Source: Phaenicophaeus curvirostris
Lineage: Eukaryota > Chordata > Aves > Cuculiformes > Cuculidae
Reading direction: 5' to 3'
Length of the DNA: 64,000 nt
NCBI RefSeq assembly: GCF_032191515.1
Contig: NC_091392.1
Coordinates: forward strand, 38,569,501 to 38,633,500
The position numbers and the translations under genes are program-made. The notes beneath the pieces were generated by a model, which was not told where the DNA came from, did not search any database, and saw nothing but the letters and a program-made list of their open reading frames with translations. Below, piece by piece: positions 38,201 to 50,104 of this stretch (positions within the stretch are counted from its first letter, which is position 1; each line of letters opens with the position of its first letter).

Positions 38201-39189
38201 GAAAACGGCTGTGTTACTGGACCGTAAAGGTTGCAGAGGCTACATTCATAGAAAACCACATCTCTGCTGACCTAGGATCCATGCTTATCTCTATCCGATT
38301 TTTGCATATGTGCCCTATAAAAATCTTTATTATAAAGTCTCAGTACAACCCTGCAATTCTAGATGTAGATCACAGGCAAATAGTACCAGGGACTTCTTTC
38401 TCATGGTCACCTTTTTGCAATAACCTGTCTCGTTCAGCCCTCTGGCAAACATTTCCTCTCCCAGAACAATTGCCTCTGATTTCTAATAACTGCAGCTCTG
38501 ATCCAGAGACCCACTGTCTTTAGCTCCAGCCTTGAGTGGGTTGTTTGAAGATTTTAAAGAACAGTATTGCTAATGCAGAACAAATTGTCCCATTTGCAAT
38601 TCACAGACATAAAAATAGATATGTGACTTTTGATTTCTTTGCAGTGAATTGATACCATTGAATCAGCTAACCTTTTGTATGCAGTCTCATTTCATACACA
38701 GCCTCCTTCATTGCTTGATGTCAGTACAGTCTCAGTATGCAGCACTCATCCATCAGCAGCAAAATGGGATTAGCAGGGATCAACTTATATTGTTTGATGC
38801 AGTAGCGTGGAGCTGTTGCATTAAATGTAGAATAGCCAACAGTTTTGCCTTTGGATTTGTGTGTTTTGGTTTGTTTTTTAATTAAAAAATTTGCCTTACA
38901 AATTATGTTCATCATTATTTGCTTCTGGCTGATGAAGCATCGTAAAATCAGATGCAGAAACCATAAGAATAGAGGGAGCAGATAAATGCCTAATAGAAAT
39001 CTGAAGCCTTATGAACTGTGGACTACATGTAGTTTACTTCAGGCTATTCTTAGGTAAAGTAGAGAAGCTTTTCATGGTCTGTGTTTCAACATATAAGCCC
39101 AGTTAGTTACATTTGTTGTTTATTTTTCATTCTCTCTTGATTCAAGCACACTAACAGTGTGTCAGCTTGCTTTTATGCTTCTAGGTTCT

Positions 39190-39625
39190 ACCTCAATACA
39201 TGGATTCAGATTAATGCTAAAAATACTAAATGGTAATTTTTCGTGGTTGACAACTCAATTTGCTCCTGAAATTTTTCCTTGCCAGTGACATACTAATGAA
39301 ACTTGGCTAGAAGTAACATCCAAATCATGCATATTTAAAGCCCAATTAACTGTAAAATTTATGCAAATACTTTAAATACATATGAATATGCTCTCTAATG
39401 AAAATGAAATATGTGGCTGTATTGTCTAATATTATAAAATACATCATCATGAGCTCCAAGCATGCTTTTAAGAGTAGTTACAAGATATATTAAAAAACAC
39501 AAGCTGTCCACAGCTCTTGCTTTAATATATAATTAACTTAGAAAGCCATTCTATATTGCCTGGTTTTATTTTTGTATATCAATAACATGCACTAAACCAG
39601 AACAAGTGAGATTCTGATAGAAACA
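39190..39625. promoter_or_regulatory. Candidate conserved noncoding element (AT-rich, homeodomain/octamer motifs)
   Basis: A repeat-free AT-rich block containing an octamer ATGCAAAT near 39361, several TAATTA/AATTAA cores, and CATGCATATTTAAA. This composition is typical of deeply conserved vertebrate intronic enhancers. It lies about 115 bp upstream of the candidate microexon, so it could instead reflect the conserved flank usual for regulated exons. Conservation cannot be judged from one genome; this is an informed guess only. Confidence 0.25.
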
Positions 39626-39739
39626 GCTTAATGAATTTCTAGAGTAATGCTTATCTCCATTTGGTGTGTTTTAGCTCAGTGATGTGATCATAAGATCCAG
39701 TCTCACAAACACTTGCGTAATTTTTTTGTAATTTTACAG

Positions 39740-39778
39740 GTGTGAGTAATAATGGAAGGATCAGCTACAGTAAAGTGC
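39740..39778 (+). other. CDK17: Candidate 39-nt in-frame microexon in CDK17 intron 2
   Basis: A T-rich tract ending TTTTACAG at 39732-39739 forms a strong acceptor, and GTAAGTG from 39779 is a near-ideal donor. The 39 nt between them are a multiple of three. Entered in phase 1 after residue Asn39, they encode GVSNNGRISYSKV and convert the following Glu40 codon to Gln. The other two frames hit stops at once (TGA at the second codon, TAA at the third). A TGC lies about 22 nt upstream of the acceptor, as in many SRRM4-dependent neural microexons. I do not recall a CDK17 isoform with this insert, so it may be unannotated or a decoy. Transcript evidence is needed. Confidence 0.45.
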
Positions 39779-40548
39779 GTAAGTGTTTTTTAGGTTTAAG
39801 GCCTTTAATGACTAGTTACTACTCTGATAAGAGGAATGAATGTTTATAAAAATTGACACATTGCAGTACATCCAAATGTCTTTGTAGTTGTAGTCATTTC
39901 ATAATCATCTTCATTACAGCTGAGAAAATCCCATCTGCTATGTGTGAATCCTTGAGTATGGAAGGAAAACAGTGTGTTGCAACATACTTTCAAGACAGTG
40001 TTCTTGAGTTGAAAACACATGGAGAGAAATACTTACTGGTGATAAATCAGTACAGTTCCTCTGTTGATACTGGAGGAAAGCATCAATACAAAAATGTGGG
40101 GAGGAGAAATTTCCAGGAGTGCTGGACCTCATTCTAGAGTTACCAATTACTGCAAATAACTGGCAGTTATTATCATAACTAAATACTGAACTTTGTACTG
40201 TCCCTTATATTGTACTGACAATGTTTTTATTATAGTCTGTATGTACCCTTCTGTGCTGTGGCATACATCAATTTTTGGTTTTATTGTTCAGTATAGCTTC
40301 TCCCTCCCACATATGCTGCACAACATAGTGTTCTTTCTTCCCTTCTGTTTTAATTTGCTTCTTCCCACAAAACCTGGAGACTCTATTCATGTGTGGAAGT
40401 GCTTATAAAGTGAAATGAGCGTGAAAATCAAGTGTCTGAAAGCATGCTGCAGAGACCAGTAGTCTTGGGGGAGGGAGTGGGAGGATGTCCACTCCTAAGT
40501 GTTTTCCTTCTCAAGCAGATTGCAGGTTTGGCTGGAGGGCATGGATGC

Positions 40549-41118
40549 TGTATTGGCTCTGGCGGAGATGGAGTTAATTTCCCCATTGCAGCCCTCATAG
40601 TGCTGTGCTTTGTATGTGTAGCTAGAAAGGTACTGATAACTGGCCAGTGTTTTGGCTACTATGGAGCAGGGCTCCCACAGCATCAAGACTCTCACTGCGA
40701 TGTTCCTCCCTCACCAGCAGGCTGAGGGATGGACAAGGTCTTGGGGGGGACATAGCACAGCTGACATAGACTGACCAAAGGGATATCCCATGAGGCATGA
40801 CATCTGCATAGCAATAATAGCCAGGAGACAGGAGAAAGAGTCAGGGCATTTGTTATTATATTTGTCTTCTGGAGTTCTGAAGCCTTGTTTCCTGGGAAGT
40901 GGCTGAACATCACCTGCTGATGGGCAGTAGATAATAAATCTTTTATTTTCCTTTGCTTCTGTGCGTATTCTTTGCTTTTGCTTTATTAAACTGCCTTTAT
41001 CCTGACCCACGAGGGGAGGTGTCCGTGTTATTTTCTCCCTCACCTCTCCTGCTGAGGAGGGTAGTGGTAAGAACGGCTTAGTGAGCACCTGGTGTTCAGC
41101 CAAGGTCAACCCACCACA
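40549..41118 (+). mobile_element. Solo LTR of an ERVL-type avian endogenous retrovirus
   Basis: The 570-bp element starts TG and ends CA, and is flanked by a perfect 5-bp target duplication GATGC at 40544-40548 and 41119-41123. The body matches the common avian ERVL-class LTR pattern: GATGGAGTTAATTTCC near the left end, CCAGTGTTTTGGCTACT, a GACCAAAGGGATATCCCAT block, a TATA-like AATAATAGCC near 40811, a polyadenylation signal AATAAA at 40933-40938, then ATTAAACTGCCTTTATCC and ACCCACGAGG near the right end. There is no internal retroviral sequence, so it is the product of recombination between two LTRs. Its promoter and polyA signal point the same way as CDK17. Confidence 0.93.
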
Positions 41119-44100
41119 GATGCAGAAGTGGACTCTGTAAGTACACCAAATTTCTGCTAGCGTATGCTCACTGAGGGATATGTAGAGATTTGTTCTCAAA
41201 TGGGAGTCAGGTGCATTTGTTACGTGTAGAAAAGTAAAACAGACATAACTAGCCAACACAATTATTTCTGAAAGGAGCCAGATTCTCTTATTTCCTAATT
41301 TGGCTGTCAGTGTGGCTTCACAGATGTTTGCATTGGGAGCTATGAGTGAGTTGAGAGAGGGAATGTATGCACAATAATGGAGGCTAGGGATACTTGTATC
41401 TTGTCTACAATGCTGACTCACATTGATTTAAATTGTAAGTGTTTAGAAGTATTCGGTGTAGTTTGAAGCCTTCTGGAGTTATGCTTTTTAAAGCAAAGAT
41501 TAGTAACTGTCAGTGTGTTGTGCGTAAATGATCAGAGATATGGCAGTACTGTGCTTAAGTTCCAGTACACGTTCTGATGACCATAAATACTGTCCTGAGA
41601 ATTATCTTTTTAACAGTATGAAATACATAAATCTCAAAGATAGATTTTCGGCTTTGAATATGTTTCGTTTGATTGTGGTCGTCTTTGTCATGATACCTAG
41701 ACTGAAGGCAAAACCTCATTGTACACAAAGTCAACTTTGACATGCGTTTTGTAGTGCTTTGTACAAGTCTTGATCTCATTTTGTGTCTTGTGTGTTCTCA
41801 CTTGTTTTTTGTAGTGTAAACTGACTCCTTGGAAAAATTTCTGTCCTTTTTAGTCCCCCTTATTTTTTTTTTAAAAAAAAGCTTACAGGACATTACAGAG
41901 CCATTTTAGTCATTGTGGCACATATTTCTGGGAGGAATTTGAAGACTGTTTGTTTAGATTTCTGTTAGCGTATTCCTTCAGGCTTGCTACCAATATTTTT
42001 TGCCCTGTGTCTTCCAAGGGAACAACTTCCAAGCTCTAAGCATGACTGCTGTATTCAAATGGATTAAGTCTGAGCAGTGGAAGGAATCCCTTGAGGTTTT
42101 GCTAAGTTTTTAATATTGTAATAGTCAATAGTTTGAAGGTTTCATCTTATTATTTAATGCATAAATGCAGTTTTAAGTGGGTTTGAGTCATTGCTCTATT
42201 TTTAGGGTGACTTAATATTTTCCTTTGTATCACATTACGGAGTCCGAGGAAACAAGTCCGTAAAATAATGTATAAACATACAGTATTTTATACAGTGCTT
42301 CTCATGCATCTCCCTGAGAGTACAGATACAGGAAACATATAGCTGCTTTGGATGATTTAAGTATTTCTTCTACGGGAGCCACCACCTGCAGTCAACTAAT
42401 TTTCCTGAATGCATCTGACAGCCTTAGAGAAGGATAATTAAATATTGTGCAGTGCAGCATACCAGCTCTAAAGTGTCAGTAATTCATCTGCTTAGATTCT
42501 AAGATTTCTGAAGAAATAAAGGGCTTCTTGACAACAGGTTCTTCATGAAAGCAGTTTGTTAAAAATATTTTGTATTGCAAGTCTGTATTACCAGTAGGCA
42601 TGTAAAAATTGAGTAGTCATTAATAGTGCATACATTCAGATTAGTTAAATGAATGTGTAGTAGATGGTGCCAAAATACGGTTAAGCTAGGCAACAGTAGC
42701 ATTGAGACAATCGATATAAATAACATTAAAATATTACCATGATGCATTGCAAGCTTCATGAATGCAGGGCTGTTTAGAGAATGGATATTTAATTTCACAT
42801 ATGTAGAGATTTAACACTCTCCCATTCTCTGTCAAAATGGAGAAGGAAAAAAAAACCCAACAACCAAACTTGGGGTTTTCTGGAGCTAGGGTGAGATCAA
42901 GGTGAATGGAAGAAGCTGCATAGAGTCCTGTGTCATGTAAAAACCGGTAGCTGAATCTCAGGGTGTTCAGTGAGATTTTATTACATTTGAGCCTGTCCAA
43001 AGTCAAGTTACAGCTATAAGTGGTGAATGAGGTTCTGCCTCCACCCTTCTATCAGCACCCGCATTCTGCGTGCCCTGTGATGATCTCATTCAAAAACTTA
43101 AATCAAAATTACACGTTTTTTCCCAGAGGAGGGCCTTGAGCCACCTTTGTGGTTGCAGCAGTGAATTGTGGCAGACTTGCTGTTTCACAGAAGTACCTCC
43201 TTACTTAGAATATGGGGCCTACCTGGGTTCAGTCCCCAATATGTACCCAAATCAGAGGTCATAAATGCTATGTCTGTGTTGTTTTTATTAGGAAAAAAAT
43301 CCTCTTGTGTACTTTATTTGTACAAAATTAAAATATGTATTTACATATTTGTATTGTTTCCATGTCCAGAATGGACAGTGGTTATTGAATAATACATTTG
43401 CTTGCAGACTTATTCAGCTCTGTCACAGGTACTTGATTTAAAGGAAAATGCCACCATGTAAGACAGGTGATTTTGATTCTTTGTTAAAGCCAGCTGAAGC
43501 AAATAACACTCCAAAACTTAGGCAGTGAAATCTGAAGGCGAGCTTGGTCTCTTTGTCACACGATAGAGATATGCACTCATGGAACATAACAAAAGAAGAT
43601 ATAGTGGAATATGTGATATTATGTATTCATAAAATGTGTTTTAAAATGCATTTACATTCCTAATGAAAACACTTTTTGTTTAATCCACCAGCTGACTGAT
43701 GTTGACAGCATGTCAGTTGCTGAGGCCTTGCACAGAAGTCCCAAGCACTTCTGCAGGCTCTCTGGAGCTCAGATTCAGTAAACCCAATTAAGTAAAGCTC
43801 GCACAGGAAAGAAAGTGGTACTGTGACTTGTTGGTAAGATGGATGGGCACGGAAAGGAAACATTGGGGATTTATTGAAAAATTCCTTAACCTGGGAGTAA
43901 TTTCAGGTCCAGGTTTGTGGTTAATTTAAATTGCAGTTAAAGGGAAAAAGTGGAGACAATTTTATAACCTCATAAAATAGTTGGCTCTAACTAATTCCTC
44001 AGACAAGGAGGTTATATGCACTGTTGTTCTATTTGAATCTGGCAGTTATAATTCTGGAATTAAAAAAATCAGTTCCACCTATTGAAGCATAAATTTCTGT

Positions 44101-44564
44101 CACTTCACAATTGAAAGATTTCAATGGCTATTTTCAGTTATTTTCTGTTCTTGTATGTTAGCATTGGCATTGGCATTATTTCAAACCTAGCAAAGCAGTG
44201 ATACCTTACTGGGTGCTGTATTTTCTTAAAATACATGGGTGTATTCTAAAGCAGATTAGTGACAGGGTCTGCAGCTCTTGAAACTTGATTGAGCTAAGCT
44301 GGTTGCATTTGAGACAGTATTTTCTTTGAATGGTGCTGTTGTAGTTATTTTGCATTATGCCAGTAATAATGGGAGTTTGAATGTTAGGATGTGAGAAATA
44401 CAAGAAAATGATCCAAACAAAATAAACCAGCCGCTCAGCATTCGCCAAACTCGAAATTCGAGTAATACAACAGTGCACAGTCACCATGTGTTGCCCTATT
44501 GTAAACTTTGCTGAGGATGCACTCTTAAGCAAGATAACATGGCATAAAAAGTCGTTAAAAAAAA

Positions 44565-44619
44565 GTGTGTGTGTGTGTGTGATTTTCTGTGTATATGTGT
44601 GTTTTTATATATATATATA
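44565..44619. repeat. (GT)n and (TA)n microsatellites
   Basis: An uninterrupted GT run covers 44565-44581. It is followed by a GT-rich linker and then a TA run at about 44606-44619. These are simple repeats, likely length-polymorphic. Confidence 0.9.
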
Positions 44620-45214
44620 AAATGCATGTGCTTATCTTGTACACCAGTATATTTGTAAATATTCTCATTCAGAACATTAGAATTAACTTTTTTCACATTT
44701 AAAGACTAGATTTGCATGATAGCTTTTAGTGGGTTGCATAAGACGTGTAAGAATTGAAATGACATTCCTTGAAAGATGAGTCAAAGATTAAATGATTTTT
44801 GCTGCCAAAATAAGAAGAGAATATAACAACAACTAACCAAATATAATTAAAGAACCACTGCGAAGTCTCTCTTCAGCTTGCTTTCAATATTTATAAGTTC
44901 TATCACTTTGGAATTACAGATTATAAAGCAAAGTGAGGAAGAAGAGCTAGAGAGATATAATGAGGAGCCCCTTGCTGGAAGGGTTGTGCCAGCATGAGCA
45001 AAGTGCCCAGGTACTGCAGAAGTCTTGTCCTGTAAGGACAGCTGGAGTTCTGCCTGTCTATTCTCTAGTCTCTGAGGAAGACATTTGAGGGCAAGTCCTA
45101 AGGTTGGAGCCCAAAATATAACACCGTTTCCCCAGAGTACTTTACCGGTTTCTAGTTCAGAGACTTCCTGAAGTAGGCAAGTGTCTGTGCAGTTATTAAC
45201 CCTAAGCAATTTCT

Positions 45215-45370
45215 TGTTCAGTCTCCCCTTGAGTCTTAAAAGCTTCTGATTGTTGTAACATCCTGTGGTGAGGAGTTTCCACAGACTGCATGGTGTGTGG
45301 AACCACTTCCGTGTGCTGTATGCAACCTGTGACAGCTGGCTTTTTGTTTGACCCTCACTCTTGTGCTGGA
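45215..45370 (-). mobile_element. Possible ancient CR1/L3-like LINE fragment, inverted
   Basis: Phrases on the + strand such as CAGTCTCCCCTTGAG, TGTAACATCCTGTGG and GAGGAGTTTCCACAG, followed by AACCACTTCC, recall the inverted 3' region of very old amniote CR1/L3 elements (a CTGTGGTGAGGAGTTCCACAG-type block). The rest is too decayed to align by eye, and boundaries are approximate. No coding frame remains. It could also be unrelated unique sequence. Confidence 0.45.
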
Positions 45371-48300
45371 GGATGTGGTAGGTGCAGCTGATTCTGGGTG
45401 CCCTCCTCGGCCCTCGTGCAGTGTGTGGGTTGTATCATACCTTCTGCAGTTTTAATCTGTTCGAGAGAGGAAGACCAGAACTGTGACTGGGAGTTAAATT
45501 GCAGTAGACCCATACGCTTGTGTAGTGATTTTTCTGGCGTTTTTCTATTCCCTTCTTAATTTCTGTCATTCATTTTGGCTGCAACTGAATGTTAACCCAA
45601 TAGCACCTTAAAAATACCTGCTATAAATACCACCTTAAAAATAGTGGAAGCACATCTGTTGTGTCAGCTAAGCCTTTGAGTGGTTACTGAGTTACATTTA
45701 CCAAGAACAGTGACACTAACATAAGGAATGTTGGTGAGTTTTATATAGGGAAACATTTTTTTTTAAAGACAAACCAAACCTATAATCACAGAGATAAAAT
45801 TATAAGAAGCAGTTTATAGATGAACGTAATAAAGGCTGTTACAATTTTAACCCCTCTTATTCAAGACCAGGTGGTTACACTAAATTCACACCTTAAAAAC
45901 TGCAATGTTATACTTCACATGTAACAGTACAGTACATTAATAATCGTGAAAAAAAAAAAATTCTTTAAGTGAATTAAATTAAATTGTAACTTTGGAAGTA
46001 GTACTTAGGGTTTTTTGTACAGAGGGAATTAATTAATTTTTCTCAGAAGAAATTTCTTTATATCTGAAGTCTCATAAATGCACAATAATAATAATAGTCA
46101 GTCTTTGTTTCCAGCAACAGTTTGTTTGGTCATTTTCAGTGTTTGTTGCACCTCTTAGCTGTTACTTTCATGTTTGCAAGGGGGGAGGGAGCACACAGTG
46201 AAGAACTCATGTGAAAATTTCTTTAAAAGTTTACAGAATACAGCAATACAAACTTATGTGCAGATAACAAGAATACTTTTCCAGACCTAAAATGCCACAT
46301 GATCCTTCCTTTTTGTAAATTACTGTGTACTAGGATTTTTAAAAATATTTGTAAGAAAATACTATTAATACTTCTCTTGCTCAGAAATATATTAGGAATC
46401 TGAGAGTTTTTGTAACCTTCATTTCATCGTCTGTCCATAGTTCTGCCTGGCCTAGTACATGACCTAAATTGTTTTTGCTAAATTTTATAATGGGCTCCAT
46501 AATTTAGAACAGTACTTACACCAGTGCAGAGAGGTAGTAGTTGCCTGTGATGGCAAAAATTATTTCTATATAATTGGATCTTACTGTGTCAACATTTTGT
46601 CTTTCATTTTTATATGATTTGTTTGTTTGTTAATGGTATCTGTTTTTATCATTAAAGTTGATCTGAACCTTTCCTGTGTTAGGATATTTGAGGAATTTTG
46701 TTTTAAATTGTGAAATACGTGCAAACCTACTAGTGCTATGAGAAAAACAAATTTTTTAAATAATCATCTCTGTTCTGCGCACTGTCATGCCAGTAATGAA
46801 CGTAGAACTGAATCTCTGCTTAGTCATTTTGTGTATTCATAAACTCTGGGCTTTTTATGTGCTATGCAGTTGATGGAGATTGATTGATTTTAGTATGAGT
46901 AAACAAAAGCCATAATATAAAAGAGAACTCTGTGCTCTCTGATGCAGCTGTAGTCCATGTATGCATACACCCCAATGCGGTTAGCAGTACTGGGATCCTC
47001 AGCAGCTGCGAATGTGCAGAAGTGGGTAAAGGTGGCCAGGATGGCTGAGGCACCAAGCTCTCCCACTCACAGGCTTCCAGCCGTATGGCCCTGCCCCTGT
47101 CCCATGCTGACTTTGATGCTTCTCCCACCTTTGCAGAGGTGTATGCTGGCATCCTCAGTTTCTCATTAGGATGAGAACAGTAATGTTTACTTTGATGCAT
47201 AATTTGCATTTTTGTGTGAGCGAACAGTCTAACCGTGGGAGATGCATTTTCAGTTACCAAGCATCACTGTCTCAGCGGTTTGCTCAAGGTTTAAGCTACA
47301 CTTCAAAGTGCAAGGCTATTGACACTAGTGGCAAAGCTAAAAAATATTTGAATGATTTTTTGCAGTACATTTCCATACTAACAAAAAAATCCTAGCCCAA
47401 CCCTGAGAACTTTCTTCCTAGGTTTATTATTAGGGCTTTAAAACAAAACAAAATTTAAAAAGTGAGGGACTCAGTATAGCAGGGCTTGGTCAAAGGGAGG
47501 AGAGTGTTCATTTCCCAGAGAATCCCAGAAAAAATATCTAAGTTGGCTTTCTCTTTTCATAAAAACTTAGTTTTAGAAACAATTAAAATAAAATAGAATT
47601 ACGTGCTTAATATATTATTTATTGCTCATATAAGGAATACAACTGAAGTGGTAACTTTAAAATATGCCAGCCAGCTTCTAAAACCCACCATGCATCATAA
47701 TTATAATGTAAAAAAACTATGCATTCATCAGGTATTTGGATTTTCAATGTTATCATTCATTGGTTCGGCACTGTGTTTTAACTCAGTGTGAGGGTTTTAG
47801 TCTAGAAACTGGACCAAATTCAAATTAAAGCTTAAATAAGAACAACTTGAATATATAAAATGCAAAAGTAGTATTTGTGCTGTGTGTGAACCTCTTCCCT
47901 GCCTTGTGGAAGTAGCAATTCACTCTATTCAAAAATTGGTGAGAAATTTACTGCCTGCTGCCCTAGCATAAATCTGCTGTTGAAGGCACACAACAAGGAA
48001 GCTGATGCCATTCTTAAATTAAAAGGGATGGTACTATACATTACAAACTGAAATAAAGATTTGGGACAGAGATGTGCAAAGTTTTGAATGTGAAGGTGCT
48101 GATTGTACTTCATGAACACAGACATGAATATATGGTGCATTTTTCCTTATGGTCACCCACTTTGAAGCTCTGTTTATGAAGGATGGTAATTGAGAGATGC
48201 AGGCAGGTTTGTAACAATGCTGACGTGTCCTTTCCCATTCTGTTTTCTGCCTGAAGCTTTTTTTTTGTTTTAATTGTATTCCTGCAGCAGCTGAGTTAAA

Positions 48301-48428
48301 GTGATTTTTTTCTTAGTGTATTATTGATGTTTATATGCAAAAATACCTTGCATAATTATTTTTCAGTCACTGGCTTGTCTTTGGGTAGTTCTCTCTGTAT
48401 ACTTCTGTCTTTGCTTCAGAGCAATTGT

Positions 48429-48460
48429 AATGATATATCAAAAAGGTTTGATATATCATT
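48429..48460. repeat. Perfect 14-bp inverted repeat with 4-nt loop
   Basis: The arms AATGATATATCAAA (48429-48442) and TTTGATATATCATT (48447-48460) are exact reverse complements separated by AAGG. The flanking bases can add only wobble pairs. The stem is too short and AT-rich for a typical microRNA precursor. It could be a small palindromic mutation footprint or a miniature element remnant. Confidence 0.9.
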
Positions 48461-49939
48461 GTGAGGGAGATTGTTCCCTTCAGGATCTTTTTTTTACATA
48501 GGTTAATAGGTATTTGTTGCTGTTATTTTCCTTCAATATTGAAATTGTTTTCCATAGAATAAGTTCTCCTGACTATATTATTATTATCCTTATTTTGGAA
48601 AGGAAAGCAAGTCCCTGCATGTAAGAATACAAGTCAGGGTGATGAAATAGCATCCCAGATAGTTCCCTGTCCCAGGAAGGGTGAGTGAAGCTCTGCCCAG
48701 CTGCATTACGCCCTGGGAGCAGTAGCTCCAGAAATGCCTTGGGAGCTGCCACTCCATCCAGCAGCACTCACACTGCAGTTGCCCAGTGCGTGGCTGCTGC
48801 CTTCTCTGTCTTCCACATAATACGAAACACATACCTGTAACGGTAATAAGAATCAAACGGTGGAAAAATAAAATTATTTGAATCTAAAGTGTTTTTCGGA
48901 CGCATATTCTGGTCTTTTTCCTAGTACGGGGACAGTGCTCGTATATACCTGCCAGATGTCTCTCGCCTCTGGGTACTTTTTCTGTAATAAGAGTATTTCT
49001 TCTTTAATTTCTTGTATGAGTGACTTCATCTGTGGTTCTGATAAGTTCAGCTGACATCTACTCTGCTTCTTGTTGGGGTAAAAAAAATCCTCTTTGGTTT
49101 TAGAATTAGGCTGCTTCTAGTACCATGGCAGTCCTTGAGTCGTAGTTCACACGGTGCAGAGTCAGCTTGCTGAGTGAACATGAATTCTCAATTTCTGTGC
49201 ATATTTGAATATAAGATTTTAAAGTTTCTAATGTTTCATATTTTTAGAAAGTGATTATCAATAATAATTTTTTAAAAAAACTTAAAGTCCTGGTTTTGAG
49301 TCTAAGTACAGTGAACTGCTTGAGACAGTCCAATAGAAAGCCAAAATAACTAATTGAATGCTTAATTATTCTGATATCCTTCAAGTTAAGAACTTTAATT
49401 ATGGCATGGCAGCTCTGGTGGATATAGGCAGGTATGTTTCCTTCCAAGGACTCCAGCAGCGAGGCCTTGCTCCTAATGACCCTTAAAAGTTTTCAGAAGA
49501 ATACTTCCAAAGGCTTGCAGTTGAATTTGCTCATCACGTAAGTTGATCGAACAGCTGGTCTCTTTAAGTTCTCATAAAGATGAAACGTTGTGTAATAAGA
49601 CAAATCATTAATTCAGAAGAAAGAAATATACTGGTATTATAAGCTATGTTCTGTTTTTATTTTAGACTGTGTATTCAGATCCTTTACTGATCCAGCAGCA
49701 GAGTGACAGAATTTAATAAAATGAAATTTGAGTAATATTTAATGCCATGTTTTGTATTAGTTGGTCAATAGAGAAATGGCAGTACTGTTATGGTCTACTG
49801 TTAGTATGAAAGAGAATCTTACCAGAGTGGTGATTTCCTGTCTAGTAACTATTTTTTTTTTCTTTTTTTTTCTTCTGGCATGTTCCTGACATCCCTACTT
49901 GCTTGTGGGAATGAATATTTTGACCCTTGTGAATTGTAG

Positions 49940-50104
49940 AGCCTATTGTGAAGAATGGCAGGCCTCCAACGTCTCACAGCATGCACTCATTTCTCCACCA
50001 ATACACAGGATCTTTCAAGAAGCCCCCTTTACGGAGACCACATAGCGTCATAGGGGGCAGCCTCGGCTCTTTCATGGCAATGCCCAGAAATGGGAGCAGA
50101 TTAG
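49940..50104 (+). CDS. CDK17: CDK17 coding exon 2, residues 40-94
   Basis: The 165-nt exon follows the acceptor TTGTAG and keeps phase 1 at both ends. It encodes EPIVKNGRPP, then a Ser/His/Tyr-rich stretch with HQYTGSFKKPP, a basic LRRPHSVIGG with Ser75 in an RRPHS context, and a SLGSFMAMPRNGSRL end. This is part of the disordered regulatory extension specific to PCTAIRE kinases. It has no catalytic residues. Because the length is a multiple of three, skipping it would remove 55 residues without shifting the frame. The donor is G|GTAATT, weaker than that of the previous exon. The identity to mammalian CDK17 is from memory and clear. Confidence 0.96.

Larger units (their letters stand above)
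35212..49939 (+). other. CDK17: CDK17 intron 2 (14.7 kb)
   Basis: It is bounded by GTAAGC at the left and an acceptor ending TTGTAG at the right. Phase is 1 on both sides: the leftover G joins AG to make Glu40. Contents are an AT-rich conserved-looking block at about 39190-39625, a candidate 39-nt microexon at 39740-39778, an ERVL-type solo LTR at 40549-41118, microsatellites at about 44565-44619, a doubtful ancient LINE fragment near 45215-45370, and a 14-bp-stem hairpin at 48429-48460. GC-richer patches without identity occur at about 46940-47170 and 48640-48830. Confidence 0.93.

Noticed and set aside
46862..47260. GC-richer patch with open frames on both strands
   Set aside because: Openness on both strands reflects composition. 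I recognise no protein or repeat family.
48590..48856. GC-richer patch with overlapping minus-strand frames
   Set aside because: No recognisable domain. It may be an unidentified old repeat, but there is no support.
49498..49538. Possible short exon ending at a GTAAGTT donor
   Set aside because: The acceptor side lacks a pyrimidine tract, and the segment is only about 400 bp from coding exon 2 with no other support.
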